From Halobellus captivus (GTDB lineage: Archaea > Halobacteriota > Halobacteria > Halobacteriales > Haloferacaceae): a stretch of 35,167 nt of DNA. Both the position numbers and the translations under genes were made by a program. The stretch lies in assembly GCF_007655485.1 (NCBI RefSeq), contig NZ_VJXQ01000004.1, forward strand, positions 168,637-203,803, in the 5' to 3' direction. Positions 15,381 through 23,221 of the stretch are shown here, one piece after another; position 1 is the stretch's first letter; every line of letters begins with the position of its first letter. The notes beneath the pieces are model-generated. The model saw only the letters and a program-made list of their open reading frames with translations. It was not told the origin of the DNA and made no database searches.

Positions 15381-16142
15381 TCAGTTTCCGTACCGATAGT
15401 TGATCGAGACTTTGTTCGTCATCTCCTGCAGTTTCTGGAGGATCTCCTCGCGGTAGGAGGGGTCTCGAATCCGCCCGGTGGGAACGACGATTCCGAAGGA
15501 GCCGAGCACCTCCTCGTCGATCACGATGGGGACCGCGGCCATTCCCATTCCGACGACCTGCTCGTCCCAGTCGACCGCGTACCCGTCCGTTCGGATCTCC
15601 TCGAGTTCGCGACGCAGCACGTCCGGGTCCGTAATCGTCTGCTCCGTCCGCTGTTCGAGTCCGTGCTCGTGGATGATCTCATCGATGCGTTCCTCGGAGA
15701 GGTGCGCGAGGATGGCCTTGCCGGTGGCGACCGTGTGCAACGGCGTCGCCGCGCCGGAATACGTACCGAGGCTCAGCGCCTGTTGGCCCTCCTCCTGGTG
15801 ATACACGACGGCCCGTCCGTCGTTTTCGATAGTGAGACCGACCAGTTCGTCGGTCTCGGCGACGACGCGTTTCATCTCGGGCTTGGCGACCTGATACAAC
15901 CGGTTGCGGTACTTCATCTTCCCGCCGATCGTCAGGAAGTACGAACTAAGACGGTATTCGCCGTCATCGCGCGTCACGTATCGGGTCTCGCTCAGCGATC
16001 TGAGGTAGTCGTACACGGTGCTGTCCGGAAGATCCAGTCGGGCAGCGAGTTCGGAGGGCCCCGCGCCGTCGAGTTCCCAGAGAAGATCGAGGATCTCGAA
16101 CGCCCGCGCGACGGTTGTGAGAGAGGTGCGATCCTTGGGCAT
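15381..16142 (-). CDS. IclR-family transcriptional regulator
   Basis: From the ATG at 16142 this is a 253-residue two-domain regulator. Residues about 8-65 form the winged helix (TTVARAFEILDLLWELDGAGPSELA split over helices 1-2, then DLPDSTVYDYLRSL as recognition helix). Residues 75-253 form the IclR effector domain (TPLHTVATGKAILAHLSEE, GYAVDWDEQVVGMGMAAVPI, EVLGSFGIVVPTGRI). Bacterial members such as PcaR and PobR control aromatic-acid catabolism and bind aromatic effectors. Its position within the cluster and the shared TCCGA-TCGGA palindromes suggest it controls itself and the demethylase/thioesterase pair. Upstream in-frame codons to 16205 are unlikely to be translated, since they cover the palindromes. 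Activator or repressor role is not visible. Confidence 0.88.
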   Translation of the reverse strand: MPKDRTSLTTVARAFEILDLLWELDGAGPSELAARLDLPDSTVYDYLRSLSETRYVTRDDGEYRLSSYFLTIGGKMKYRNRLYQVAKPEMKRVVAETDELVGLTIENDGRAVVYHQEEGQQALSLGTYSGAATPLHTVATGKAILAHLSEERIDEIIHEHGLEQRTEQTITDPDVLRRELEEIRTDGYAVDWDEQVVGMGMAAVPIVIDEEVLGSFGIVVPTGRIRDPSYREEILQKLQEMTNKVSINYRYGN

Positions 16143-16751
16143 AGCGGCAGTTAGTTCGGAACTCTGTTGAACATTCCGATTTGTTCGGACGGGTACCGAC
16201 GACAAACCGGGACAGTCCGCCCCAGCCGCTCGTGTGGCAGCACCGGGTTACGACGGCTGAGGGTACCCCCCCAGAGACACAGCGACCGCGACTGACGAGA
16301 ACGGATCACACGGCGAGCGAGCGTATTCGACCCACTTGCGCAGCCGTCGTCCGTCGATGACAGTGTGCTGTCGTTGTGTCCCCGAGGGTTGCGCCGCACA
16401 TTTCGGATCAGGTAAGTAATTGATACAAACGGCCCAGTGGATAGAGTCACCCATTGGAGCCGATCAGGTTCCGTATGTCGGTCTTCAAAGCGGAGTACAG
16501 TGGTTCTAGATGACCGTCTACGGTCGACCATCGATTCGCGTTCCATTGGGGACAGATTCCGCCACGTGAACACCCAGTGGATGAGTGTAGTTATCGGGGT
16601 GAGTCCAGGAAGAATAACAGGAGTACATATGTGATTCTAAGCCAGAAGTACCCGCAATTCGGATATTCACCACCAGCGATCAGCAGTAGTCAAGTTCGAT
16701 ATGTACCGGTTATATCGGATTTATTATTTCAATTACATATATTTGAGTTGT
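16143..16751. other. Intergenic region, no convincing gene
   Basis: The 609 bases between the IclR gene and the dehydrogenase gene hold the candidate operator at 16156-16189. Short open frames in the GC-rich middle part (16150-16570) give no recognisable protein and look like chance or decayed sequence. The stretch from about 16620 to 16750 is AT-rich. Confidence 0.5.
16156..16189. promoter_or_regulatory. Candidate IclR operator: TCCGA-N5-TCGGA plus an extra half-site
   Basis: TCCGATTTGTTCGGA (16175-16189) is a 15-base palindrome, the size typical of IclR-family sites, 33-47 bases upstream of the regulator start. A further half-site TCGGAA (16156-16161) faces TTCCGA (16174-16179), forming a second, wider inverted repeat. 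The arms match the palindrome at 14745-14760. Placement over the expected TATA/BRE position suggests autoregulation. Confidence 0.45.
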
Positions 16752-17711
16752 TCACTCGTCTCGAACGGGCACATACCGGTCGAGAACCGGCTCACCCTCG
16801 GTCAACCGGGTGACGTTTTCCGTGAGCTGATCGATATTGCCGTGACGGCAGGTAGCGGTCATCGCCGCAATGTGCGGTGTCGTCACCACGGTATCGAACG
16901 CCAGTAGCGGCGACTGCCGATCGAGGGGTTCGTCGGCGAACACGTCGAGTCCGGCAGCACCGATTTCGCCCCCCTCCAACGCCTCGACGAGCGCTGCCTC
17001 GTCGACGACGGGACCGCGGGAGACGTTGACGAGGATTGCCGTCGGTTTCATTCGAGCCAGCTCGTCTCGCCCGATCAGCCCCCGCGTCTCCTCGGTCAGT
17101 TCGGGCGCGAGAATCACGACATCGCTCCGTTCGAGGACCTCCCCCAGAGAATTCGGGGTAGCATCCGTGAGTTCCGCGTCGATGCTCGGGACGTAGGGAT
17201 CTGCGACGAGCAGGTCAACGTCAAATCCGGAAAAGAGCTTCCCGACTCGTTTGCCGACGTTGCCGAAGCCGATGACGCCGATCGTTGATCCGGAGAGTTG
17301 CGTACCGAGCGGGTACTCGTCGCGCCAGCGGCCCCCCGAGAGGAGTTCCCTCGCCGTCGGCAGCCGCCGGGCGCATGCGAGAGTGAGCGTCATCGCGTGT
17401 TCGGCGACAGACAGGGCGTTGTGCCCAGGCGTGTGAGTCACCGTAACCCCGTGATCGCGCGCCGCCTGGAGGTCCACAGAATCGATGCCCGTCCCGAGCT
17501 TCCCGATCAGTTCGAGTCGATCCGCGGCTTCGATGACAGTTCGCGTGAGTGGGATTCGAGAGGTGACGAGGAGGACCTCGTACTCGGCGACGACGTCGAG
17601 AAGCGTTTCCTCCTCGCCCTCGACGCCGACGGTCGCTTCCCAGTCGTCGGGAAGGGATTCGAGCAGTCGGTCGGTCGGCGTGATGTCCTGATCGATCAGT
17701 ACGCGTGTCAT
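16752..17711 (-). CDS. D-2-hydroxyacid dehydrogenase (phosphoglycerate dehydrogenase-like)
   Basis: Starting at the ATG at 17711 this is a 319-residue NAD(P)-dependent D-isomer-specific 2-hydroxyacid dehydrogenase. The substrate domain comprises residues 1-98 and the C-terminus; the Rossmann domain (about 99-285) has IGVIGFGNVGKRVG, with the dinucleotide loop at 148-153. The catalytic trio is R232 (NVSRGPVVDE), E261 (DEPLD) and H280 (TTPHIAAMT). It lacks the ACT domain of biosynthetic SerA. It lies downstream of O-demethylase copy 2 on the same strand, but a U-tract lies between them. It could reduce or oxidise a 2-oxo/2-hydroxy acid made from ring-fission products, or be a general glyoxylate/hydroxypyruvate reductase. 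Substrate is not predictable. Confidence 0.88.
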   Translation of the reverse strand: MTRVLIDQDITPTDRLLESLPDDWEATVGVEGEEETLLDVVAEYEVLLVTSRIPLTRTVIEAADRLELIGKLGTGIDSVDLQAARDHGVTVTHTPGHNALSVAEHAMTLTLACARRLPTARELLSGGRWRDEYPLGTQLSGSTIGVIGFGNVGKRVGKLFSGFDVDLLVADPYVPSIDAELTDATPNSLGEVLERSDVVILAPELTEETRGLIGRDELARMKPTAILVNVSRGPVVDEAALVEALEGGEIGAAGLDVFADEPLDRQSPLLAFDTVVTTPHIAAMTATCRHGNIDQLTENVTRLTEGEPVLDRYVPVRDE

Positions 17712-17775
17712 ACGCGTCCCGACGGGCTTGCGGTACTTTGCAGTTACCACCCGCGTCGCTCACGAATGAGATCGC

Positions 17776-17782
17776 AAAAAAA
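17776..17782 (-). terminator. U-tract terminator after O-demethylase copy 2
   Basis: Seven A residues (U7 on the minus-strand transcript) lie about 50 bases after the stop at 17834 in GC-rich surroundings, matching the oligo-U terminators of archaea. It separates this gene from the dehydrogenase gene. Confidence 0.4.
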
Positions 17783-17833
17783 TACGCACCGGGGTTCAGG
17801 CTCGTTCGATGGCTTGGTCAGTCTGCGAGTGCC

Positions 17834-19189
17834 TTACCGGCTGTCTTCGGTGTACGGAGCGGGCGCGACGGTCGCGGTGATCTCCGCCATCTCGTGTCGC
17901 TCGACGCGCGAGTTGGTGTTGTCCTCGGGCTCGCCCCAGAGAACGGTGATTTCGGTGCCGGGTTCGGCGTACTCTGCGTCGACGACGCCCAGCGAGAGGA
18001 ATTCACGCTGGTTGTAAATGTAACTCTTGTCCGTCGAGAAGCCGACGCGCTCGCGGTCGTCGTTGAGGACCTGATCGTAGTGGCACGCCGACGCGCGCGG
18101 GTGCGGGAGTCGCATAAACTTCTTCGTCGGTCCCTCGCGGAACAGCGACGCGAAGACGTCGATGACGTCGTCGTCGTCCCAGACGAGCGTGACCTTCTCG
18201 CGGTCGGGGTTTCCGGCCTCCGCTTCGAGCGCTTCGCTGCCGCAGAAGTCGTGATCGAAGTTGATGATGTGACCGTAGCCGAGTTCCGTCGGCGTGAAGT
18301 AGTAGTCCGTGATGTCGTCGGACTCGAAGCTGCCGCCGATCGAGAGGAGGCCGTCGCCGACGTCGAGCCATTCGAGGTAGTCCTCCATGCCCTCGTCGAA
18401 GATGGCGGGGACGACGATCGGGATCCAACCGAGGATCGCATTCGGCGTCTGGTAGCTCTCGGCGCCGAGGTGCTGGATGCCGTACTCCTCGCCGGCGTCC
18501 ATGAAGATCTCCTTGATCTCCTCTCCCTCCTCGTACGGTCCCCAGAACTCGTATCCGGCCTCTCCGGCCATCCCGTGGCGGAGGATGTTGACGTCGTGTC
18601 CCTGGATAGAGATCGTGGTGTGGTTGAAGAAGCCGAGATCCGGAAGCGGCTCGTCGGCGACCTTCTCCATCACGTCGATGGCGTCGGGGCCCTGCACCTG
18701 GTAGCGGTAGTAGGTGGGGTCCTCGTCCATCGTGACGGGACGGGGCTGCACTTCGGCCTCGACGTCGTAGTCACCGGTTTCAGCCTGGTACTGAAGCCAG
18801 TTGTGCGCGGCGGCACCGCCGACGCTCAGGAACTTGTCCTCTTCGAGGTGGAACCAGATCGCGTCGCCGATGAACTTCCCGTTCGGGTTGGCGACAACGA
18901 GCTGTTTCGCCTTGCCGGGCTCGGTGTTGTCGAAGTTGTTGACGGCGTAATCACGGTACAGATCGAGCGCGTCGGGGCCCTCGACGTAGTGATCGGTCAT
19001 GTGATACGACTGGTCGGCGAAGGCGACCGACTCGCGCCACGAGCGCTGCTCCTCGATCCAGTTGGTGATCTCGTCCGGAACCTTGGTGAACTTCGCGATT
19101 CCGAGGTCGCGCATTAGTTCGACTGGGCCGCCAGCCTTCTCGGCGGCGTCTGCCATACTGTCTCTGAATGACCACGATCGTTCGCTCAT
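17834..19189 (-). CDS. LigM/DesA-like tetrahydrofolate-dependent aromatic O-demethylase (copy 2)
   Basis: This 451-residue paralogue of the protein at 13355-14704 has the same ordered segments: TNWIEEQRSWRESVAFADQS (42-61), GKFIGDAIWFHL, YRYQVQGPDAIDVMEKV, ILRHGMAGEAGYEFWGPYEEG, GAESYQTP, DITDYYFTPTELGYGHI, FDHDFCGSEALEAEAG and an end ATVAPAPYTEDSR. It differs at the putative folate/catalytic motif: DQSYHMTDHY instead of DQSHHMVDY, so the first His is Tyr while H63, matching LigM His60, is kept. This may mark a different methoxy-aromatic substrate, as LigM and DesA differ. Acyl-CoA ligase paralogue 2 is encoded 130 bases upstream on the same strand. The family call is good; activity is inferred. 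Confidence 0.78.
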   Translation of the reverse strand: MSERSWSFRDSMADAAEKAGGPVELMRDLGIAKFTKVPDEITNWIEEQRSWRESVAFADQSYHMTDHYVEGPDALDLYRDYAVNNFDNTEPGKAKQLVVANPNGKFIGDAIWFHLEEDKFLSVGGAAAHNWLQYQAETGDYDVEAEVQPRPVTMDEDPTYYRYQVQGPDAIDVMEKVADEPLPDLGFFNHTTISIQGHDVNILRHGMAGEAGYEFWGPYEEGEEIKEIFMDAGEEYGIQHLGAESYQTPNAILGWIPIVVPAIFDEGMEDYLEWLDVGDGLLSIGGSFESDDITDYYFTPTELGYGHIINFDHDFCGSEALEAEAGNPDREKVTLVWDDDDVIDVFASLFREGPTKKFMRLPHPRASACHYDQVLNDDRERVGFSTDKSYIYNQREFLSLGVVDAEYAEPGTEITVLWGEPEDNTNSRVERHEMAEITATVAPAPYTEDSR

Positions 19190-19319
19190 AGTAGTAGTCC
19201 ATTCTATGGGACAAACGTATCGTACTTAAGATTTAGGTAAAATGTGTGCGCTCCTTATAAACACCCAACAGCAGACTACGCAGAGAAGAGAGCGGCCAGT
19301 GTCTAATATAAAAGTTTTC

Positions 19320-20873
19320 CTACTCGTTCTTCGCGCTCAGTCGGTCGAGCTTACCAGTCGAGGTACGCGGGAGCGACTCGTCGACGAACTGGTACTCTCT
19401 GGGACGTTCTATTCGGGCCAGTTCGTCGCTTTCGAGACACCACTGGTCCAGTTCGTCGGCGGTGAGGTCGGAGTCCGACGGGTAGACGTACGCGACCACC
19501 ATCTGCCCGTACTCCTCGTCTTCGACGCCGACGACAGCTGACTCGTTGACGTCGGGGTGGGCGTTGAGTCGTTCCTCGACAGGGGAGGGGTACACCTTGA
19601 TCCCCTTCGAGAGGATCATCAGGTCTGTCCGCCCCTCCAAGTAAATGAACCCCTCCCCGTCTTTGTATCCGAGGTCACCGGAGTACCACCAGCCGTCCTC
19701 GAACACGTCTTCGGTCTTATCGGTCCGCTCCCAGGCCCAGACCGGACAGTCGGGCGCTTTGACCGCGATTTCGCCGACCTCTCCGGTCGGTTTGACGTCA
19801 CGGTAGGTGCCGTCCTCGTCGACGATCCGGATCTGGACGCCGGGGACCGGTTTGCCGACGCTCTCAACTCTGCTCTCGTTGAGTTCGGCGTTCTCCATGA
19901 CCGTCGCGTACGCCTCGGTCGCGGCGTAGGAGTTCTTCACGACGTCGCAGACGTCATCACGAAGCCGTTTGAGTGTCGTCGCGTTGAGTACTTCACCCGC
20001 GGACATAATGGAGGTGAGCGCGCTCAGATCGTACTCGTCGAGAGAGTCGAGGTTGAGGATTTCCCGCCACATCGTGGGAACGAGCAGCGCAGTCGTCAGA
20101 TCGTGTTCGTCGATCATTTCGACGTACGTCTCCGCGTCCCACGAGCTGAGGAAGTACGTCGTCGCTCCCGAGAGCAACGCCGGGAGCGTCGCGGAGTACC
20201 ACGCGGCGAACGACGGCGTGAACACGTGCGGTTGTCTGGCGGATCGATTGAGTTCGTACACGCTCACGAGCGCGTTCGCGCGGAAGTAGAGCCCGCGGTT
20301 CGTGTGACACCACCCCTTCGGTTCGCCGGTCGTCCCCGACGTCCACATCACGACTGCAACGTCTTCTTCTCGCACGCGCACGTCGGGTTCGGTCTTCGAC
20401 CGTCCGTCGAGAAACAGCTCGAATGACTCCTCGTAGTCGGTCTGGGCCTCGCCCACGTTGACGATCACGTCGAGGTCCGTGTCGATCTTGTCGCGGAGGC
20501 GCTCCTCGAAGAATTCGGAGGTCTCCTCGTCGACGACGAGTGCCCGCGGACGGAACGAGTCGATGCAGGTCTTGAGCGTGTTCGGCGACGCGCGAACGTG
20601 GAGATTCGAGACGGTACAGCCGGTTTTCAGCCCACCGTTCCAGAGCACAGTGTGTTCCAGGGAGTTCTCACAGAGAAGCGCGATGCGGTCTCCCTGCCCC
20701 ACGTGCTCTTTGAACGCGTTCGCGGCCTGATTGCTCCGTTCGTCGAACTCCGACCACGTCATCGTCTCCCCGTTGAGGCCGTTTCCGAACGCGGTTTTAT
20801 CCGGATTGTTCTCCGCGGCGATCCGCGAGAGGTCTTTGACGGGCGGCACTTCGACCGTCGACGTGTGGTGCAT
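19320..20873 (-). CDS. AMP-forming acyl-CoA ligase (paralogue 2)
   Basis: From the ATG at 20873 this is a 517-residue ANL-superfamily ligase, a clear paralogue of the enzyme at 4383-5954. Motifs are WTSGTTGEPKGW, NSYAATEAYATV, YSGDLGYKDGEGFIYLEGR, DLMILSKGIKV and PRTSTGKLDRL with the catalytic Lys. Unlike paralogue 1, the standard Gly precedes that Lys. A TATA-like element at 20898-20907, 29 bases upstream, fixes the start at 20873 rather than at 20948. It is the first gene of the minus-strand run with O-demethylase copy 2, and the pair mirrors the other ligase and demethylase. The likely role is CoA activation of an aromatic or phenylpropanoid acid. Confidence 0.88.
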   Translation of the reverse strand: MHHTSTVEVPPVKDLSRIAAENNPDKTAFGNGLNGETMTWSEFDERSNQAANAFKEHVGQGDRIALLCENSLEHTVLWNGGLKTGCTVSNLHVRASPNTLKTCIDSFRPRALVVDEETSEFFEERLRDKIDTDLDVIVNVGEAQTDYEESFELFLDGRSKTEPDVRVREEDVAVVMWTSGTTGEPKGWCHTNRGLYFRANALVSVYELNRSARQPHVFTPSFAAWYSATLPALLSGATTYFLSSWDAETYVEMIDEHDLTTALLVPTMWREILNLDSLDEYDLSALTSIMSAGEVLNATTLKRLRDDVCDVVKNSYAATEAYATVMENAELNESRVESVGKPVPGVQIRIVDEDGTYRDVKPTGEVGEIAVKAPDCPVWAWERTDKTEDVFEDGWWYSGDLGYKDGEGFIYLEGRTDLMILSKGIKVYPSPVEERLNAHPDVNESAVVGVEDEEYGQMVVAYVYPSDSDLTADELDQWCLESDELARIERPREYQFVDESLPRTSTGKLDRLSAKNE

Positions 20874-20897
20874 ACTACCGTCGAAGCGATGACTTAA

Positions 20898-20907
20898 CTT
20901 ATAATTT
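20898..20907 (-). promoter_or_regulatory. Likely TATA box of acyl-CoA ligase paralogue 2
   Basis: The minus-strand CAAATTATAAG element is centred 29 bases upstream of the ATG at 20873, consistent with a leaderless transcript. Confidence 0.45.
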
Positions 20908-21014
20908 GAGATGAACTCCCGCGGAGAGATGCCACGTCGAACGGCCACGCGTGGACTCGCAAACGATCTACGAGGATCGGAACGAACGTTCGAGAGGGAT
21001 ACAGATATCCCGTC

Positions 21015-21080
21015 GTACGAAGCGTATGGAACAGCGGTACGAAGCGTATAGGACAGCAGTACGAAGCGTTTAGAACAGCG
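21015..21080. repeat. Three tandem 22-base direct repeats
   Basis: Three head-to-tail units at 21015-21036, 21037-21058 and 21059-21080 all begin GTACGAAGCGT and end in a variant of GGAACAGCG. Each differs from the others at one to three positions. A degenerate fourth copy (ACCGAAGCCTTTAGAAGCGA) lies at 21141-21160. The period of 22 bases is two helical turns. There are no spacers, so this is not a CRISPR array. A binding array for a DNA-binding protein or a simple slippage product are both possible. Confidence 0.75.
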
Positions 21081-21266
21081 ATCTGATGAATTATAATATA
21101 AATAGATAGAATGAAAGGTTTAGACGATTCCCCGAGCGCAACCGAAGCCTTTAGAAGCGATAGATGACGTAATTACGGGCAGTAGTGAAGATATACAGAG
21201 GTCAATTAGTGAATAAGATAAGTAACTGAGTTGTTAAATAGTAGGTCTGTACAATAAGTTAACCCG

Positions 21267-22412
21267 TTATGTACGGGAGGATGTAGGCGGGTCGAGCACG
21301 TGCATCGATTCCGTCTGAATCGACACGGTGCGTTCGTCTCCGCGGGCGAGTTCCAGCCGATCGAACGTGCGCCGAGACATCGTTGCGGTTAGCTCGGGAC
21401 CGCCATCGACCTGGACAAAGACTCGATACGTGTCGCCCTCGTGAAGCCACCGTTCGATGGTAACGGGGATCCGGAAGGATGATTCGTCCGCAGACATCCG
21501 CAAATCACGTCCGCTCTCCTCAGAATCCACCGATCTCACAGCGTCCACCGACCCGTCAGACCGCTCCAGAACCGTGATCCGCGAGGGATGGGCGCAGACG
21601 GTCGCGGTAGAACCATCCACGCCAGCCAATAGCCGCTCTATGGAGTCGCCCTCGGCCGTCACGCGGAGGAGCGCGTCGCCGAGTCGTGCGACGCGACCGC
21701 AACGCCCGGTCTCCAGTCCCACCTCGAAGACGTTCTCATTGCCCGTGAACTCCGCCACAAATCGGGAGTTCGGACGTTCGAGGACGCTCGTCGGCGTGTC
21801 GACCTGTTCGAGACGACCGTCCCTGAGGATTCCCAGTCGATCGGCGAGCGCAGTGGCGGTCCGCTGATCGTGCGTCACGTACACCACGGGGACGTCGAGG
21901 GTGGCGAACAGGCGGTGCAGATCGTCCCGGAGCCGTCTGCGGATCGGCTCGTCGAGGCTCGACAGCGGTTCGTCGAGCAGTAACACGTCCGGACCGGCGG
22001 CGAGAGTTCGAGCCAGCGCGACGCGTTGCCGTTCGCCGCCCGACAGCATCGCCGGACGCCGATCGAGCACCTCATCGACGGCCAGCAGCCGCGTCAGCTT
22101 CCGAACGTAGTCGGGATCTTCCGCGGCGTACTCGACGTTCTCGCGCGCGGTCAGATGCGGGAAGAGCGCCCCGTCCTGAAACACGAGGCCCGTCGAGCGC
22201 GTCTCCGGGGGCCGACCGCGTACCGATTCGCCGCCGATCAGTATCTCGCCGCGGTCCGGTTCGACGATTCCCGCGAGAATCGACAGGAGTGTCGACTTCC
22301 CGCTTCCGGAGGGGCCGAGCACGCAGAACACCTCGTTCGAGATCGACAGGTCGAGCGGACCGAACGAGAAGTCGCCCCGTCGCACGGAGAGATCGGTGAT
22401 CGTCACCATCAT
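21267..22412 (-). CDS. wtpC: Tungstate/molybdate ABC transporter ATPase
   Basis: This 381-residue ATPase starts at the first of two consecutive ATGs (22412), whose ATGA overlaps the permease stop. The N-terminal ATPase domain has Walker A GPSGSGKSTLL, FQDGALFPHLTARENV (Q-loop), signature LSGGERQRVALAR, Walker B VLLLDEPLSSLD and the switch His in VTHDQ. The C-terminal ~130 residues form a TOBE/MOP-like accessory domain, as in ModC/WtpC/CysA-type proteins, which may sense oxyanion. It powers the permease encoded directly upstream. An open frame continues far upstream of the ATG in another frame of the permease gene but is not real. Tungstate versus molybdate cannot be decided. Confidence 0.85.
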   Translation of the reverse strand: MMVTITDLSVRRGDFSFGPLDLSISNEVFCVLGPSGSGKSTLLSILAGIVEPDRGEILIGGESVRGRPPETRSTGLVFQDGALFPHLTARENVEYAAEDPDYVRKLTRLLAVDEVLDRRPAMLSGGERQRVALARTLAAGPDVLLLDEPLSSLDEPIRRRLRDDLHRLFATLDVPVVYVTHDQRTATALADRLGILRDGRLEQVDTPTSVLERPNSRFVAEFTGNENVFEVGLETGRCGRVARLGDALLRVTAEGDSIERLLAGVDGSTATVCAHPSRITVLERSDGSVDAVRSVDSEESGRDLRMSADESSFRIPVTIERWLHEGDTYRVFVQVDGGPELTATMSRRTFDRLELARGDERTVSIQTESMHVLDPPTSSRT

Positions 22413-23221
22413 GAAGCGAGCGGGTTCCTCCCGAGAGTCGTGAGAATCACGAGCGCAGCGACGGCGATTCCGACGAGGATAACGGCGATCGGGAACGCGT
22501 TTTCGAGCCCTCGCGTCGAGAACGACACCCAGATCTGCACGGGCATCGTCCGTGGGTAGTACGCGAGCATCACGGTCGCGCCGAACTCGCCGATCGAGCG
22601 GGCGAACGCCAGCGTGATCCCCGCGAGGATTCCCGGCCACGCGAGCGGGAGCGTAATACGCCTGAGCGTGGTCAGCCGGTCTTTCCCGAGCGATCGCGAC
22701 GCGTACTGCAGGTTCGAGTCGACGCCCTCGAAGGCCGCCTTCGCGGTGACGACCACGAACGGCGACGCGACGAACGTCTGCGCCAACACGACGCCGACGA
22801 GAGAGCGCGTCAGAGCGACGCCGTTCGCCGCGGCGATTTCGCCGAGGAAGGTCTCCGGTCCGACGAGCGTGAGCAGCACCATCCCGCTGACGATCGGCGG
22901 GAGAACCAGCGGCAACACGACGACCGCCGTGACGAGCGTTTCGGTCCGACCGTCGGCCGACGCGAGCCAATAGGCGAGCGGAAGCCCGAATATCGTCGCG
23001 ACAGCGGCGCTCGCGGTCGCGGTCACGAGCGATGTCGTCGCCGCGGAGGCGACCGCCGGGTCAGCTAACTGACCGGCAATCGCATGCGGTGACCGGGCGA
23101 AAAGGAGGGAAGCAAGCGGGACGACGTAGTAACAGAGCAGGACGCCGCCCAAGAGAAGCGTGACCGAGAGCCAATCGAATCGGTCGGAGACCGACTCAGT
23201 CGATGATCGTGTCGGGAACAT
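22409..23221 (-). CDS. wtpB: Tungstate/molybdate ABC transporter permease
   Basis: This 270-residue permease has about six hydrophobic segments and the binding-protein-dependent transport motif in LAWPGILAGITLAFARSIGEFGAT, followed by YYPRTMPVQIWVSF, a stretch characteristic of ModB/WtpB/TupB permeases. It forms the membrane channel, coupled to the ATPase at 21267-22412 through its EAA loop. Its 5' end overlaps the binding-protein gene by 26 bases and its stop overlaps the ATPase start, so the three genes form one tightly coupled operon. Confidence 0.88.
   Translation of the reverse strand: MFPTRSSTESVSDRFDWLSVTLLLGGVLLCYYVVPLASLLFARSPHAIAGQLADPAVASAATTSLVTATASAAVATIFGLPLAYWLASADGRTETLVTAVVVLPLVLPPIVSGMVLLTLVGPETFLGEIAAANGVALTRSLVGVVLAQTFVASPFVVVTAKAAFEGVDSNLQYASRSLGKDRLTTLRRITLPLAWPGILAGITLAFARSIGEFGATVMLAYYPRTMPVQIWVSFSTRGLENAFPIAVILVGIAVAALVILTTLGRNPLAS

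Larger units (their letters stand above)
20874..21266. other. Intergenic region with tandem repeats, no gene
   Basis: These 393 bases separate the catabolic island from the tungstate/molybdate transporter. They hold the ligase promoter, the 22-base tandem repeat (entered separately) and an AT-rich tail with no open frame of note. Confidence 0.55.

Noticed and set aside
16151-16573. A 140-codon minus-strand open frame upstream of the IclR gene
   Set aside because: It covers the candidate operator, has Arg/Ser-rich low-similarity content and no promoter; I see no family.
17705-19117. A 470-codon open frame on the plus strand opposite O-demethylase copy 2
   Set aside because: It is a shadow of the GC-rich minus-strand gene: its product is a low-complexity Val/Asp/Arg-rich sequence with no recognisable motif, while the minus strand encodes a clear family protein.
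13355-19189. Annotation of the two GcvT-like proteins as glycine-cleavage T-protein
   Set aside because: Both are too long, no gcvH or gcvP is nearby, and LigM/DesA-type segments are present throughout.
21015-21080. CRISPR array
   Set aside because: The 22-base units are contiguous with no spacers, there are only three, and no cas gene is in the window.
22413-22970. N-terminal extension of the wtpC frame by about 186 codons
   Set aside because: The extension is Arg-rich and runs in another frame of the permease gene. The ATGA overlap at 22409-22412 gives a natural ATPase start.
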